Source: Chloridium humicola
Lineage: Eukaryota > Ascomycota > Sordariomycetes > Chaetosphaeriales > Chaetosphaeriaceae
Direction of reading: 5' to 3'
Assembly (NCBI GenBank): GCA_027569505.1
Contig: JAPDFF010000010.1
Span: 1-64,000, forward strand
DNA length: 64,000 nt
Shown: positions 35,596 to 46,506 of the stretch, in pieces
Position numbering within the stretch: position 1 is the first letter of the stretch
Layout of the letters: each line of letters opens with the position of its first letter
The notes under the pieces: model-generated
Database searches by the model: none
Told to the model about the DNA's origin: nothing
The model's input: only the letters and a program-made list of their open reading frames with translations
Translations under genes and position numbers: made by a program

Positions 35596-38500
35596 TCATC
35601 TCTTCCTCTTCTTCTTGCTCCCCCGATCCTCATCATCATCCAACGCCGCCTCCCGATCCCTCTTACTGGCCTTCCTCTCCAGCTCATCCCAATCCTCGCC
35701 CTCCTCCTCATCGCTCATCTCCGCCTCATCGCTCGCCTCAGCCGACGCATTCGAGTCAAAGTCCGAGTCCTCCTCCGACGACTCGCTGACCTCATCCATC
35801 CCACTACCGTCCGTCTCGTACGCGCTCTCCTCCTCCTCCTCGGCCGACCCGTCCTCGTCGTCCGAGTCGGCCTGCAGGAAGCCCCACCCGCCGTCGACGA
35901 AGAACTGGTGCGGGTTGGCCGTCACCGTCTTCATGATGACCGACCAGTTAAGGTTGAGCGGGCCCTCCGAGTAGGCAATGTCCGACGTGTCGAGGAACTC
36001 CTTGACGTCGTCGAGGGACTCGACGGGGATGGTGTTGATGTGCGCCGGCGCCCGCGAGTAGTCCTTGAAGACGAAGACGAGATCGAAATTCTTGAGCCCG
36101 AACTGCACGCGTTCGAGATGTGCGACCTCGATGTCCTCGAGCGTGATGACCATGAAGGGCGGCTCTGTGATTTGGATAAGGCACTCGGTCGTCGGCTGGA
36201 TGTAGACGTTGCTGCGGTTGGGCACGCCGTTGAAACCGATCTCGCGGATCGGCACGTCAACCTCGACGCCCTCGCTGCGGCCGGCCTCGGCAATCTTGTC
36301 GGCGAAGCTCTTGAACAGACGGTCGAGCTCCGCGCGACGGCGGCGTTCCTCCTGCTCGGCTTCGAACTCATCCTCGTCACCATACCGGTACTTGCGCTTC
36401 CGGTTGCCTGTCTCGTCGAACTGGATGTCGGTCGCCTCTCGGTAAAACTGGACATCTTTGGTCTTCTTCTTGCCGAAGAGGATGGGGTCCTTGAGGTGCA
36501 TGTGAATGATGACAATCAACTCGTTCTGGCAGGGTTGGAAAAAGAGGTGGCGGACGTTGGAAAACAGGATATCGACCCGCTGTTGCGTGCTCAAGGGCGA
36601 CTGGTACCGGATACCGTTCTGGTGGATCTCGACCTTGCCAGGCACCCGCTTGCCCTCCATGGCCGGCCGGATGAAGACGTTGTCCAAAACAGCAGGGCGC
36701 CGATCTGAGTGCACGTTAATATGGCTTCAAATGGGGAACCAGGGGAGTATGGATCCTTACTCCTGATCTCAACCAGCTTCTCCTGCTCGACAACATCCTC
36801 CATGTCCTTCTTCTCTTGCTCCTTCTTGACCGCCTCGCGCTTCAGGTTACCGATCTGGTTCGCAATGTCCTGGTACCGGTCACCATCGGTCGAGCGGAAA
36901 GTCAAGCTCCTGACGAAGTGGGCTGAGGCGTCCTCGAAGGGCTGCTCATCCTTGCGGCCCACGCCCTGGCCAGGAGAGAGGAAGTTGACGCGCAAAAAAG
37001 ACCACTCTCCCTCGTCGCTCTTGCTGGCGTTCTTGATGGTGTTGATGTGGAAGGGGACGGGGCGGCCCATGACGGGAAGCACGATGGTCGCGTTCTTCTG
37101 GTCGATGACGATGCCCATATCCCGGATCTTGAGCGGGAACTGGTTGTCCCGCTTGTACGACTCAAAGCGCTTGAACTTCTTGACCTCAACGCCGTTCTTG
37201 TCTGCAGTAGACTCGGCATACTTAAGCATCCCCTCCTTCTGCTTCTTGGCCGCGAGCTCCTTCTGATGTTCACGGCGCCTCTTGTCCGCATCGTCATCAG
37301 GTGCTGTGTTCCGCTCCGAGCGCAGACGCGTGCTGGTGATGTTCTTCGTAGCAACAGCTCCCACGCGCGAGTCCCGCTTCTCCTTCTTCGGCGTCGGCTG
37401 GGCCTCCTCCTCGTCCTTGAAGAAGAAAGACGTGGCGTCTGCGTCAACTGGCGCATCGCCAGTGAACACAACAGGCTCGGCAGACGTGACACGGATGGTG
37501 TCGGTGAGAACCAGCGAGTAGATCTTGCTGTTCTTGTCCTGGGCGTCAGGGTTCTGGATGTCGCTGAAGCCCGTGGTGATGCAGAGGGTCATGCCGTCGC
37601 GCAGAGTGCGCGAGTTCTTCCCGTTGAGCACCAGGGTAGGGTCCTTGTTCTCCAGACCAATGCCGTACCCGATATTCCGCAAAAAGTGTTTCTCAAGCTC
37701 TGGCTTCTTCGACTTGACCAAGCTGTAAGCCTTGTTGTAGACATCCTTGACGACGGCGCCGTCCCGAATCTCCTTGAGGATAAGGTTGTGCACCGCCAGC
37801 AGAAACCTGTAGTTGCTCTCCTGCGCCTTGTTGGGATCCACCATGTAGGTCCGGGCAATCTGCGAGCAGTACGACTTGTACCGGACACCCATGGCGGCAA
37901 TGATAACGCCGGCGTGGAGCGGGTCCTCGTTGGAATCTGTTTGCCACTTGAGATCGAACTTGCCGCCGCTCTGCACAATAGGCCCGAGGATCCAGTCGAG
38001 CTGCTCGGAATCGAAGTCGTTCGGGAGCTTCTGGCGGTTGGGGAGCTCGACCGTCTTCCACCACTTGGCGTCCAACAGCTTGTCGTACACCTTGTCGGCT
38101 AGGGTGCTGTGCTTGATCTTCTCGTCCTGATCGAGGATGTTGGACATTTTTTCGAGGAAGTAGGGAATCAAGAGGGCGACGCAGGCCTTGGATGACGTCC
38201 GCATGGCGCGAAGCTCGGCCTCATCCTTGACCGAGAATGCACCCGCAGACAGGGCCTGGGCGATGTCGACCTCCTCAACATCCTTGCAGTTCTCTGCGAA
38301 CGACTTCTTCCATTCGTCGATGAACGGCCCCTTGGAGGTGTCCTTGGTGAGCACGCCGACCTTGTTCTGCAGCACCAGGCTTGTTAGCTCCGCAGGCGCA
38401 AAATGAGGGGTATGGTGTGATCGATGACTCACGCCTGCTGCCTTGATGGCATCGGAGATCTTGACGAATAGCTTCTGGTTCTCGGCAGCATCTTTGCCCC

Positions 38501-38939
38501 TTACGAGAACCTCGACGGGGATGCGGCCGCCCTTGATCTGATCTAGGTATTTCGCTGTATGACGTGTCAGAAGCCCGGACGGGCGACAGGATGGAGAAAT
38601 AAAGCGCACCTTTCTTCTGAGTGGTGAGGATGTAAATGGTGTCGAGGGTGAGGAGCATCAGCGTCGTGGGGAACTCGTAGCCAAGCAGCCAGAACTGCGT
38701 CTCTGTTAGCGCTGCACCGAGCCCAAGCGAACACGAAGATCGGAGCGTCGGCAAAAACGTACGTGCATAGCATTGTTCTTGTAGAATTCGGGCTCCTCGT
38801 CGACCTTGCCCATCAGGATGACGATGGACGAGGCGCCGTTGAAGAGCGCGTCGCCGGAGCGCTTGTCGGCCTTCCATGCACTGACAAAGTGCGACAGGCG
38901 CTCCTGGAAGGCCTTGCTGTCGATCTTGATGTCCGCCAT
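35596..38939 (-). CDS. spt16: FACT complex histone chaperone subunit Spt16
   Basis: Nuclear histone chaperone that with Pob3 loosens and rebuilds nucleosomes during transcription and replication. Exons 38939-38763, 38694-38610, 38554-38433, 38366-36761, 36704-35596; 1032 residues, close to the usual ~1030-1050. The N-terminal third is the aminopeptidase-like (M24 fold) domain, beginning MADIKIDSKAF and including FWLLGYEFP. It is followed by a dimerisation domain and a Rtt106-like double-PH middle domain (RPAVLDNVFIRP). The C-terminus is very acidic with Ser (DSDDEDGSAEEEEES) and ends in a basic KKKRKR nuclear signal, all typical of Spt16. The last intron is 56 nt and rejoins EIRN-RRPAV in a strongly conserved block. 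Confidence 0.97.
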
Positions 38940-39779
38940 GACGGGCGATTGCGGAAATCGCGGCGATTAACGATGGAAGAGCTATCGGCGACAGCGAGGG
39001 GTTGCTGGTTGATGGGTGCGCGATGGGAAAGTTGGCGTCGCCCGTTGGCTGCTGGGGGAGAGGATGCGGCAGGCGAATGAAGCGCGACTGGAGCTAAGAA
39101 AGGTGGATGTGGAGAAGCCACAAGGCGGTGGCCAAGGCCCAAAAAATTCCCGGGTCGCGTTCGCTCACGTCACGAGACGCCGGTTCGCGTCCAAGTGGGC
39201 CGCTGCCTAAGTGGTCGGCCTGAGGCTCCAACACGGCTCAGACTCGAAGTTGATGATGGTGCCAATGGTGATGGAGGCGTTTATTTGATGAATAGACGTG
39301 ATATCGAAAAGTCGGCAAAACTTTTGAAATTCTTTGACGACGCGGAGGTGCAAAACTCGGGTCTCGAAGATTTGGGATGTCAGAGTGCCAGAGTGCCAAA
39401 GTTGAAACAAATCAAGGAAGAAAGAGGATGGTGTGTTTTGGAGATTTCAAAACTTCGTCTATTCTCGAACCTGCGAAGAGAAAGGCTGTGGTGAGTTCTT
39501 TGGCTGCTACAATAAGTGAGTACTTGTAGGTATCGTCACCCAGTGTGGGCATCTGAACCACGCAGCTTGTGTGCACACACTCAACGAAGAACAACGTCGC
39601 CGCTTCATTTCAGACACTACCAAAGATATCCACAACAATAACAAAAAGAGACCACGCATGCCCCGTACGCCAGGTAATTCCCATATCCCAAACAACTCTA
39701 GTAGACACAGCAGACGGAAACCGCACCTCGCCGCTCCACCATCCTTTCGTTCGTTTCCCTCGTCATTCCATATTCATTA
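38940..39779. other. Intergenic: spt16 promoter and cdc50 3' flank
   Basis: 0.84 kb between two minus-strand genes. Nothing coding is recognised. The half near spt16 is GC-rich and the half near cdc50 is AT-richer, consistent with promoter and 3' UTR. Confidence 0.55.
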
Positions 39780-41056
39780 CTATCCCTGCGGCGCCGACGG
39801 CTGATTCCACGACAGGTACGACGGATCGCCCAGCTTGCGCGGCTTCCACAGGAAGAAGGAGAGGATGAAGTAGACGTCGAGGATCAGGCAGATGCCGCCG
39901 ACGATCAAAAAGATGATGCCGGGCCAGATGTTGCGCGAGCCCATGGTGGAAATGGTGGTCAGGACAAACGCCTTGCGGCCCTTGTACACGGTCGTGTTAA
40001 AGTTGTTCTCGATGTCGACCTCGTACTTGCCCGCCAGCATGACGTCGTTGTCGTTCTTCTGGTACAACTTAAAGAAGTTGGGCACGGCGGCCAGCATCAT
40101 CCAGTTCTGGAACGCCTCGTCCTCCTTCAGGTTCGGCGGCTTGTTGTTCTCGGTGTAACCGTACTTGTACCTCTCCTCCCAGTTAGGGGGAGGCACAATC
40201 TGGTCAAGCTTGTACTTGGTCTCCCCATAAAGATCCTTCATGCCGCCCCACGCGATGTTCTTGGTGGACATGGCGTAGGTCCGGTTCGACTCGTTGGAAT
40301 CCGGGACAGTCAGGAGCACCGGCGCCGAGAACGTGTCGTTGAACATGGAGTTGGCAACCAGGCCGCATGGGTAGACGATCTTGCCGTGGGCGTCGTGCGC
40401 GATCGGGTCACAGGTCGAGTCGTTGATAGTCTTGCCGTCCACGGCATCGCCGAGCAGCTGCTTGGCATTGAACGAATTAACGTAGCGGCGGTGGTTCTGG
40501 TAAAAATTTTCCAAGTTGTAGAAGAAGCTGACGGTCGGCTTGAGGTCTTCGGGGATGTTGAAGCGGACCCGGCAGAAGGTGCGAGTAGCCGTGTAGTTTG
40601 CAACCTGCACCTTTCTCTCCTCCTTCATCCAGTCGGCCTTGTACGGGTCGAAGGTGCCGTCCGTCTTAGAGAAGTGGGCGGAGATGTACTTGTCGGGCAC
40701 CGGCCCAAATTCCCTCGGAGCATTCTCACTACAGTCTGTGTAATCGATGCGAATGTCTCGTACCTGGAATAGGAGGGGCGAGGATTAGCCTTGGCTCAGG
40801 ACATGAGGGATCTCTCCTCAAGAACCGGACGTACCGTATGTGCCAGGTATGTCATGTAGGCACCGAAGCCGAGGTAGATAGCAGCCAGCACGGAGAAGAT
40901 GGTGACGATGAGCTTCGGTGTCAGCACACACTGCCACGCGCGCATGCGCTGCTGGCGGAACGCAGTGTTCGGCGGGCGGTTCTTGGGCGCATCTGTCTCG
41001 GAGCTGGCGTCGTCACCGGTATCGCGGGCGGCGCCGCGTCGAAGGCGAGGCGCCAT
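39780..41056 (-). CDS. cdc50: Cdc50/Lem3 family subunit of P4-ATPase lipid flippase
   Basis: Partner of P4-type ATPases that move phospholipids to the cytosolic leaflet; needed for flippase exit from the ER and activity. Exons 41056-40835 and 40763-39780; 401 residues. Two membrane spans: one at about 48-72 (LIVTIFSVLAAIYLGFGAY) and one near the C-terminus (IIFLIVGGICLILDVYFIL), with a large lumenal loop between them. The loop has several Asn-X-Ser/Thr sites and paired cysteines (DYTDC, FCRVRF, STCDP, YPCGL), as in the family. The cytosolic N-terminus is basic. The intron splits right after the first span at YLAHT-VRDI. It is divergent from the PKA regulatory subunit gene. Confidence 0.95.
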
Positions 41057-43439
41057 GGCGGGCAGTTGTGATATCGGTGTGTTGTGGTCGGTTCCGAGCC
41101 CGTATTCTGGGGTGTAAGATCATCAGCAGAAAAGGGCGGCGTTTCGAAGACACGGAGCCTTCGGCGACGGGGCGTTGGGATGGGCCGTGCATTTCTTGGC
41201 AAAGGGGCTGTGACAACCAACACGCAATGGGGCCGGTTTGGGATGACAGGGGGCTGCCGCCTTCACGGGATCAGGCACGTGCTGTTCCTGTCGTTGCGTC
41301 ATGAGAGAGTCTGGACTCCTTGAGATGGTGCTGACTGGGTTCAATCCAGATTTCGAGTCAGTTTCACAGATTCCGGATGGCAGTTGCTGTTCGGTTCCCT
41401 TGGATTTGCGAAAGGCTGCCAGGTGACTGGGCTGTGAGATACCTATTGCGTCGAAGTAGCCGCAAGAGCCGCGATTCACACTCCCTGAGAGCTGGAATTC
41501 TGATGCCCGTGTTACCCAACAACCAGCCTCCCGGCGAGGCTACGGAAGCATCTACGGCAGGGGCCATTGGGTTGGGTTCGAAAAACAACGTAATGGAGGT
41601 TCTAAATTCCAGGCCATGGTTTTATTGATTCAGACAAGAGACCGCCGCTGCCAATTGCTCCCGAAGCTCCTCTGAGACTCAAAGTTCGACCATCGCCAAC
41701 TCGGGGGCACAGGCCGGCAGATCGATCTGCACAGAAGCCGCCAGAGGAGGGCGACGAAGGCACGAAGGCTGCCTGCAGCACGTCAGCGAGCAGCCGACAG
41801 CCAACCACACGGGGCCATGATCGGGAGTTGACTGCTCGATTTGGCGTTCCGCATTCTCACAACAGACAAGAACCAAGACAAGCCCAGATTAGACTCATTC
41901 GAGTTAGGGTGGCCGGGCCACATCCGAGTCCGTGCGCCTTCTAGAAACATTCGACGCAAATGAGCGGTCATGCCGAGCGACAATGTGTGGGGCAAAGCGT
42001 GGGCGGGGTCGCTGGTCGCAAGGAGGGGAAGCTGGCAGCTCCCGTCTCCCACACTGTACGTGGGCATCATCAAAACGGACTCAGATTGACATTTCTTCTG
42101 TTTCTGTTATCTGAGGGTGAGGCGGAAAAAAATAAGAAATTAAACCAGAGGCAGTTAGAGGCAATTCCAAGTTCATAAAATAAAAAAAGACCCAGAAGAT
42201 ACCACAATCTGCCGCCTCCATTGAGCTCCGTCCCGCCGCATGGCAGAACCGCTGATCAACGGCAAATTGCCCGGCGATGATGCACTTGGAACGTGCGCCG
42301 GCACGAGACACCACTGTGGTAGAGCGGGAGCACCCCACTCCATCATTGGAACCTCCACTCCCTTGAGCTTCATGCTCCCCATCTCCCCTCCTTCCTGTCT
42401 ACAGCTTCACCGCGCGGAGCTAACCCACCTCATCCTCCCCTCGATCCCGTGTGCCCGCTGCCTCTCCTGCCCTCACGCGAGCTGCGATCGCAATAAGTCA
42501 TCCGTCCCATTGACAGCCTCCCAAAAGCACCCCGTGGCGTCGGCTTCATCTCGGGAATCATCTCGTCGTCGACCCGGACTTGTCTGGATCACCCTTTATC
42601 CCCTATCCACACCTCTTCCGCTAGGAGTCCATCATTTCGGCACTCCCGCTCTCGGCGCCGGCTCCTGTTCTTTATTACCCGCGCATTGGCATTGACGTCT
42701 TTCGATCGGACCCTCCATTTCTCAACTACCGCCCCTATCAAGTCCACCAGCTGGTCCCAGCTTGAAGCTTGTCTTTGTCTCCCGACCTGGCTGTTAGGCG
42801 GCAACACACAGTATGTCGCAACTTGTCTTTCAAGCTCCGTCGTGCCCTGCCTCAGGGTCCCTGATGACGCCACATGGAGAAGCCCCTGGTGGCCTTGTTG
42901 TATACAACCCACACCCTGCAACCACGCATAGGCCCAAGGGGCCCGTCATCCACAGATCTCGGCAGCCGCTGTCGCTGCAGAAGCTGTCGTCCGACAAGCT
43001 GCAGGGCCCCGGGCTGCGCAGAACCACTTGTCTCAGATATCCTTTGCTCCTCTGCCTCCTCAAAGCCGCCTCCTGTTTGGAATATACTGTTTGTGTTGAA
43101 CGGCGTTCTGACAGCGTCCCACAGGCTTCGGTTTCAAAGAACCCTTTGCACAAGCCAAACGGTCGATCCGCTTTATATCCCTCGTCACCAGGCCAGCGAA
43201 CACATATTTGAGTGACCAAGACCCTCATTCAATTCTCAGCCCATAAGACAACACTGGGCTGCTGAAGCGAACCTTGGAATCATCTCAAGATCCACGGACT
43301 GTGACGGACTACTGCCAGGCGAAGGTTCGCAATCTACAGCCCGCCTCACACCGGCTCGTGATTTGTCTAATACTCCAGTCCAGAACACGAAGAGTGCTTT
43401 TAGAGGGGTTCGCGCAGCAACATCACACAACTCACCACC
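41057..43439. promoter_or_regulatory. 2.4 kb divergent intergenic region between cdc50 and pkaR
   Basis: Separates two start codons. A 132-codon open frame (42813-43211, plus) could lie in the pkaR leader but has no known domain. I searched the plus strand upstream of pkaR for a dimerisation/docking exon and found none. The final kilobase has the pyrimidine-rich look of a long 5' UTR. Confidence 0.5.
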
Positions 43440-44662
43440 ATGACCAGCCCAGGCTTTACCAGCCCTTTTGGGAACAACTCAAATCCCTTCGGCAGCTCCA
43501 GGCTCGACACGGGCGCTATGCAAAGAGTGGCTGAGGAGGAGGAGAACGATACTATCACCTCCCCCACAACACCGCACTTTGGCCATTCAGGAGGAAACCT
43601 TTTCCGAGCGCCCTTCGGAGGTGATGCCTCAGGAGACTCGCCGCTGAGGGGCCCCTCAAACCCGGAGGGTTACCCAGCGCAGTATAACTTTGCTCGTCGC
43701 ACCTCGGTCTCGGCGGAATCTCTCAAGCCCGTTGGCGATAGCTTGGACAACTGGTCGCCCCCTCTGCACCCCAAGACACAGGAGCAGCTGGGCCGCCTAA
43801 AGAAGGCCATCGGCGGCAACTTCTTGTTCAGCCATCTCGACGACGATCAGAGTGCTCAGGTTTTGGGAGCGTTGGTAGAAAAGCCGATCCCCACCAAGGG
43901 AATCAAGGTGAGCGACAGCCTGATGGAGAAATTCTCAGCAGACACTAACTCATGCAACAGGTCATCACCCAAGGCGATGCTGGAGACTTCTTCTACGTTG
44001 TCGAGAGGGGATCGTTCGACGTCTACGTCAACAGGGCCGGTTCACTGCAGCCAGGCCCGGATGGGATGGGCCAGAAGGTTGGCACGATCGAAGCCGGCGG
44101 ATCCTTCGGCGAGCTCGCCCTCATGTACAACGCGCCTCGCGCCGCCACCGTCATCTCGGCCGAATCGGGCTGCACGCTCTGGGCGCTGGACCGTGTCACG
44201 TTCCGCCGCATCCTGATGGAGTCGACATTTGCGCGGCGCCGCATGTACGAGGGCTTCCTCGAGGAGGTGCCGCTGCTGTCGACGCTGACGCCGTACGAGC
44301 GGAGCAAGATCGCCGACGCGCTCGAGAGCCAGAAGTTCCCCGCGGGCCACACCATTATTCGTGAGGGTGACCCGGGCCACGAGTTCTACCTGCTCGAGTC
44401 GGGCGAGGCCGAGGCCTACCGGGCGGATAACGAGATTCCGGTCAAGCACTACAGGAAGGGCGACTTCTTTGGCGAGCTGGCGTTGCTTAACGACGCGCCG
44501 CGCGCCGCAAGCGTCGTCAGTAAGACTGAGGTCAAGGTTGCGAGGCTGGGCAAGTCGGCGTTTCAGCGGCTGCTCGGCCCCGTCGAGGGTATCATGCGCC
44601 GGACTAGGTATGTGGGCGTGAAGACGGGGGTCGAGGATATGGATCCGCTGCAGGCTTCGTGA
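43440..44662 (+). CDS. pkaR: cAMP-dependent protein kinase regulatory subunit
   Basis: Binds and inhibits the PKA catalytic subunit; cAMP releases it. Exons 43440-43907 and 43961-44662; 389 residues, close to the lengths I recall for Sordariomycete orthologs. The ATG has an ideal CACC context. The inhibitor site RRTS at 86-89 has a phosphorylatable Ser, as in type II subunits. Two cyclic-nucleotide-binding domains follow, each with its phosphate-binding cassette: FGELALMYNAPRAA and FGELALLNDAPRAA, both with the key Glu and Arg. The intron lies at the start of the first cNMP domain. No N-terminal dimerisation/docking helix pair (RIIa) is visible from this start; the N-terminus is instead Ser/Pro/Gly-rich. 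Confidence 0.95.
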
Positions 44663-45062
44663 GGGGTTTGGATGGGTGGATGTAAAGGAAGGTAAAAGAT
44701 ACAAATGAGGCAGAGGCTCAGTACTGTGGACGGGACGGCGTTTTGGGATTACCAGAGGCTTGGTTCAGCGAGGCCCAGCTCTGGCTGCCATCAGATAGTG
44801 TAGATGTACAGCAACAGGGTGGTGTCCTAGTAAGATCTCTGATACTCGTGACCCTATATGCATTGATATGTCCTCCTTCCTGATCCAGCTCCAATCCCAG
44901 TAGTAAACACTGCTATTCGTCACTTGCATAACAACCAACTTGGTATCTCCTCCTAAACACATCCCTCCCTCTCCTCCCTCTCCTCCATCACAACCCAAGC
45001 AGCCCCACTACCCCTCTCCCCCTTCCCTTCCTCCCCCCTTCTTCCATCACCCCCCCACCTGA
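44663..45062. other. Convergent intergenic region pkaR / spf27
   Basis: 400 bp between two stop codons facing each other; it must hold both 3' UTRs. The spf27 side is a dense CT-rich stretch on the plus strand. Nothing coding is seen. Confidence 0.6.
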
Positions 45063-45805
45063 TCATCCCCTCCCCCTCAGCACCGCCTCCCCCTCCCTCC
45101 TAACCCCCTCCACCCCCGCCTCCGTCTCCAACACCCTCCCCACCCCGTTCCTCCACGCCTCCTCCAGCGAATGCATCTCTGCCCCAGCAACCTCTTGCGC
45201 CGTCTTCCGCTGCAGTGTCACGAGATCGATCTCCTTTTTGGTCTCGGCCAGCTCGGCCTCGAGAGCGCGCAGTTCGGCCTCGAGAGAGTGGTTGCCGATC
45301 AGCCAGGCGTTTTTCCCGTAGCTGGAGAGGAGGGCGAGGTGCGTGCGTCGGGAGGAGAGGTATGTTTGGGAGGTGTAGGCTTGGGTGAGGGAGGACTGGA
45401 GGAGGGCGGTGGATTCTGAGGCGGGCAGAGAGGAAAGGTTGGGGGGCAGGTCGGAGGGCGCTTCGTAGCGGGTGAAGTCGAGGGTGTTGAGGGTGGCGGT
45501 GGAGGGGTTGGGGGAGGTGGAGAGGCGGGTGAGTTCGGCTTGGAGGAGGGGGGTGAGAAAGCTGGTGGGTTGCGGGGGAGGGGGGAGGAGGGCGTGGTCC
45601 GGGTCGTCGGGGGTGAAGGACCGTTCCAAGGTGATGAGGGCTTCGGCGGCGGCGCGTTCGGAGGGGGTTGGGGGGGGGTCGATGTCTGAGAGGGGAGGAG
45701 GGTGGTTAGTGGGGAGAGAACAAATGGCGGAAGGAGACAGAGGGGGGAGCGAGGGTGGGGGGGCGTACATGGGAGGGACTCGTGGACTGTTGTTATGGAC
45801 GGCAT
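45063..45805 (-). CDS. Pre-mRNA-splicing factor Spf27/BCAS2 (Cwf7) of the Prp19 complex
   Basis: Small core component of the NineTeen (Prp19) complex in the spliceosome. Exons 45805-45769 and 45685-45063; 219 residues. The first exon is just 37 nt; splicing restores the family N-terminal motif SLPYIDPPPTPSERAAAEAL. The middle has a Pro-rich linker and the second half is a predicted coiled coil (NHSLEAELRALEAELAETKKEI), as in BCAS2. Codons are C-rich in the middle of the gene and G-rich at the 3' end. It diverges from the ceramidase gene 0.7 kb away. The length fits the family. Assignment rests on the N-terminal motif plus coiled-coil layout. Confidence 0.85.
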
Positions 45806-46506
45806 GGTGTTGGCTGGTGGAGGGCGGGTTGTATGTGGTTCTTGTTAATGTTAAAGTGTTGGGAAGTTGCGGGCGGCCTTCGGAAGGGTTGTTTGGGATT
45901 AAATTCGGTGGCTATCGCCGGTTGTTGAGGTGTCAATGGGTTGTTGGATGAGTTGGTAGCTCTCTAGGAACCGTGATGGCCAGCAACAGATCGTGGACAG
46001 GCTGCAGACGTGCTGCAAAAAAATGGGTCTCCACTGTTTCCCGGACTCACCCCTGGCGTCTAATTAGGTAGGTAGCACAACCTAAATCAACAGAGTCCAT
46101 CGGTGTCTTCCCAAGCAGTAGCTCGTAAGTTTTTCAAGAAGATAAAATAATCTAGAGAGTACTTAGACTTCTGATTGAACGTAGTACCTACTCAACAGCA
46201 GGGAACCTGGAAAACACGACCATTCTGATGCGAAAGATGAGGCTTTGTGAGAGCCCTCTGAGGTCCCACTTGCCGCGGGGGCGCCCGCACTCTCCACTGC
46301 CGGCCGGGGAATTTCCAGCGCCAATGACGGCTGCCAAGACTCGTTCGTTGTGAGAAGGCCCAGCTCCGGGACTGTTTCAGAGGTCAGACGGGTTGATGAG
46401 GCGTCTCTACCCGCTGTTGCCCATCACAGCTTTGGATGAACACCGACTCGGCAGCTTCATCATTTCCTGGCTGGACTTCCTCCACAAACGACAGTCACTC
46501 GCCAGG
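45806..46506. promoter_or_regulatory. Divergent promoter region between spf27 and ceramidase
   Basis: 0.7 kb between opposite starts. It includes an AT-richer part (46080-46200) with short repeats of TAGGTAGG and TACCTAC type. No gene seen. Confidence 0.5.

Noticed and set aside
41337..41352. GGGTTCAATCCAG resembling a tRNA T arm
   Set aside because: The stem does not pair in the required 5-7-5 layout and there is no matching acceptor arm.
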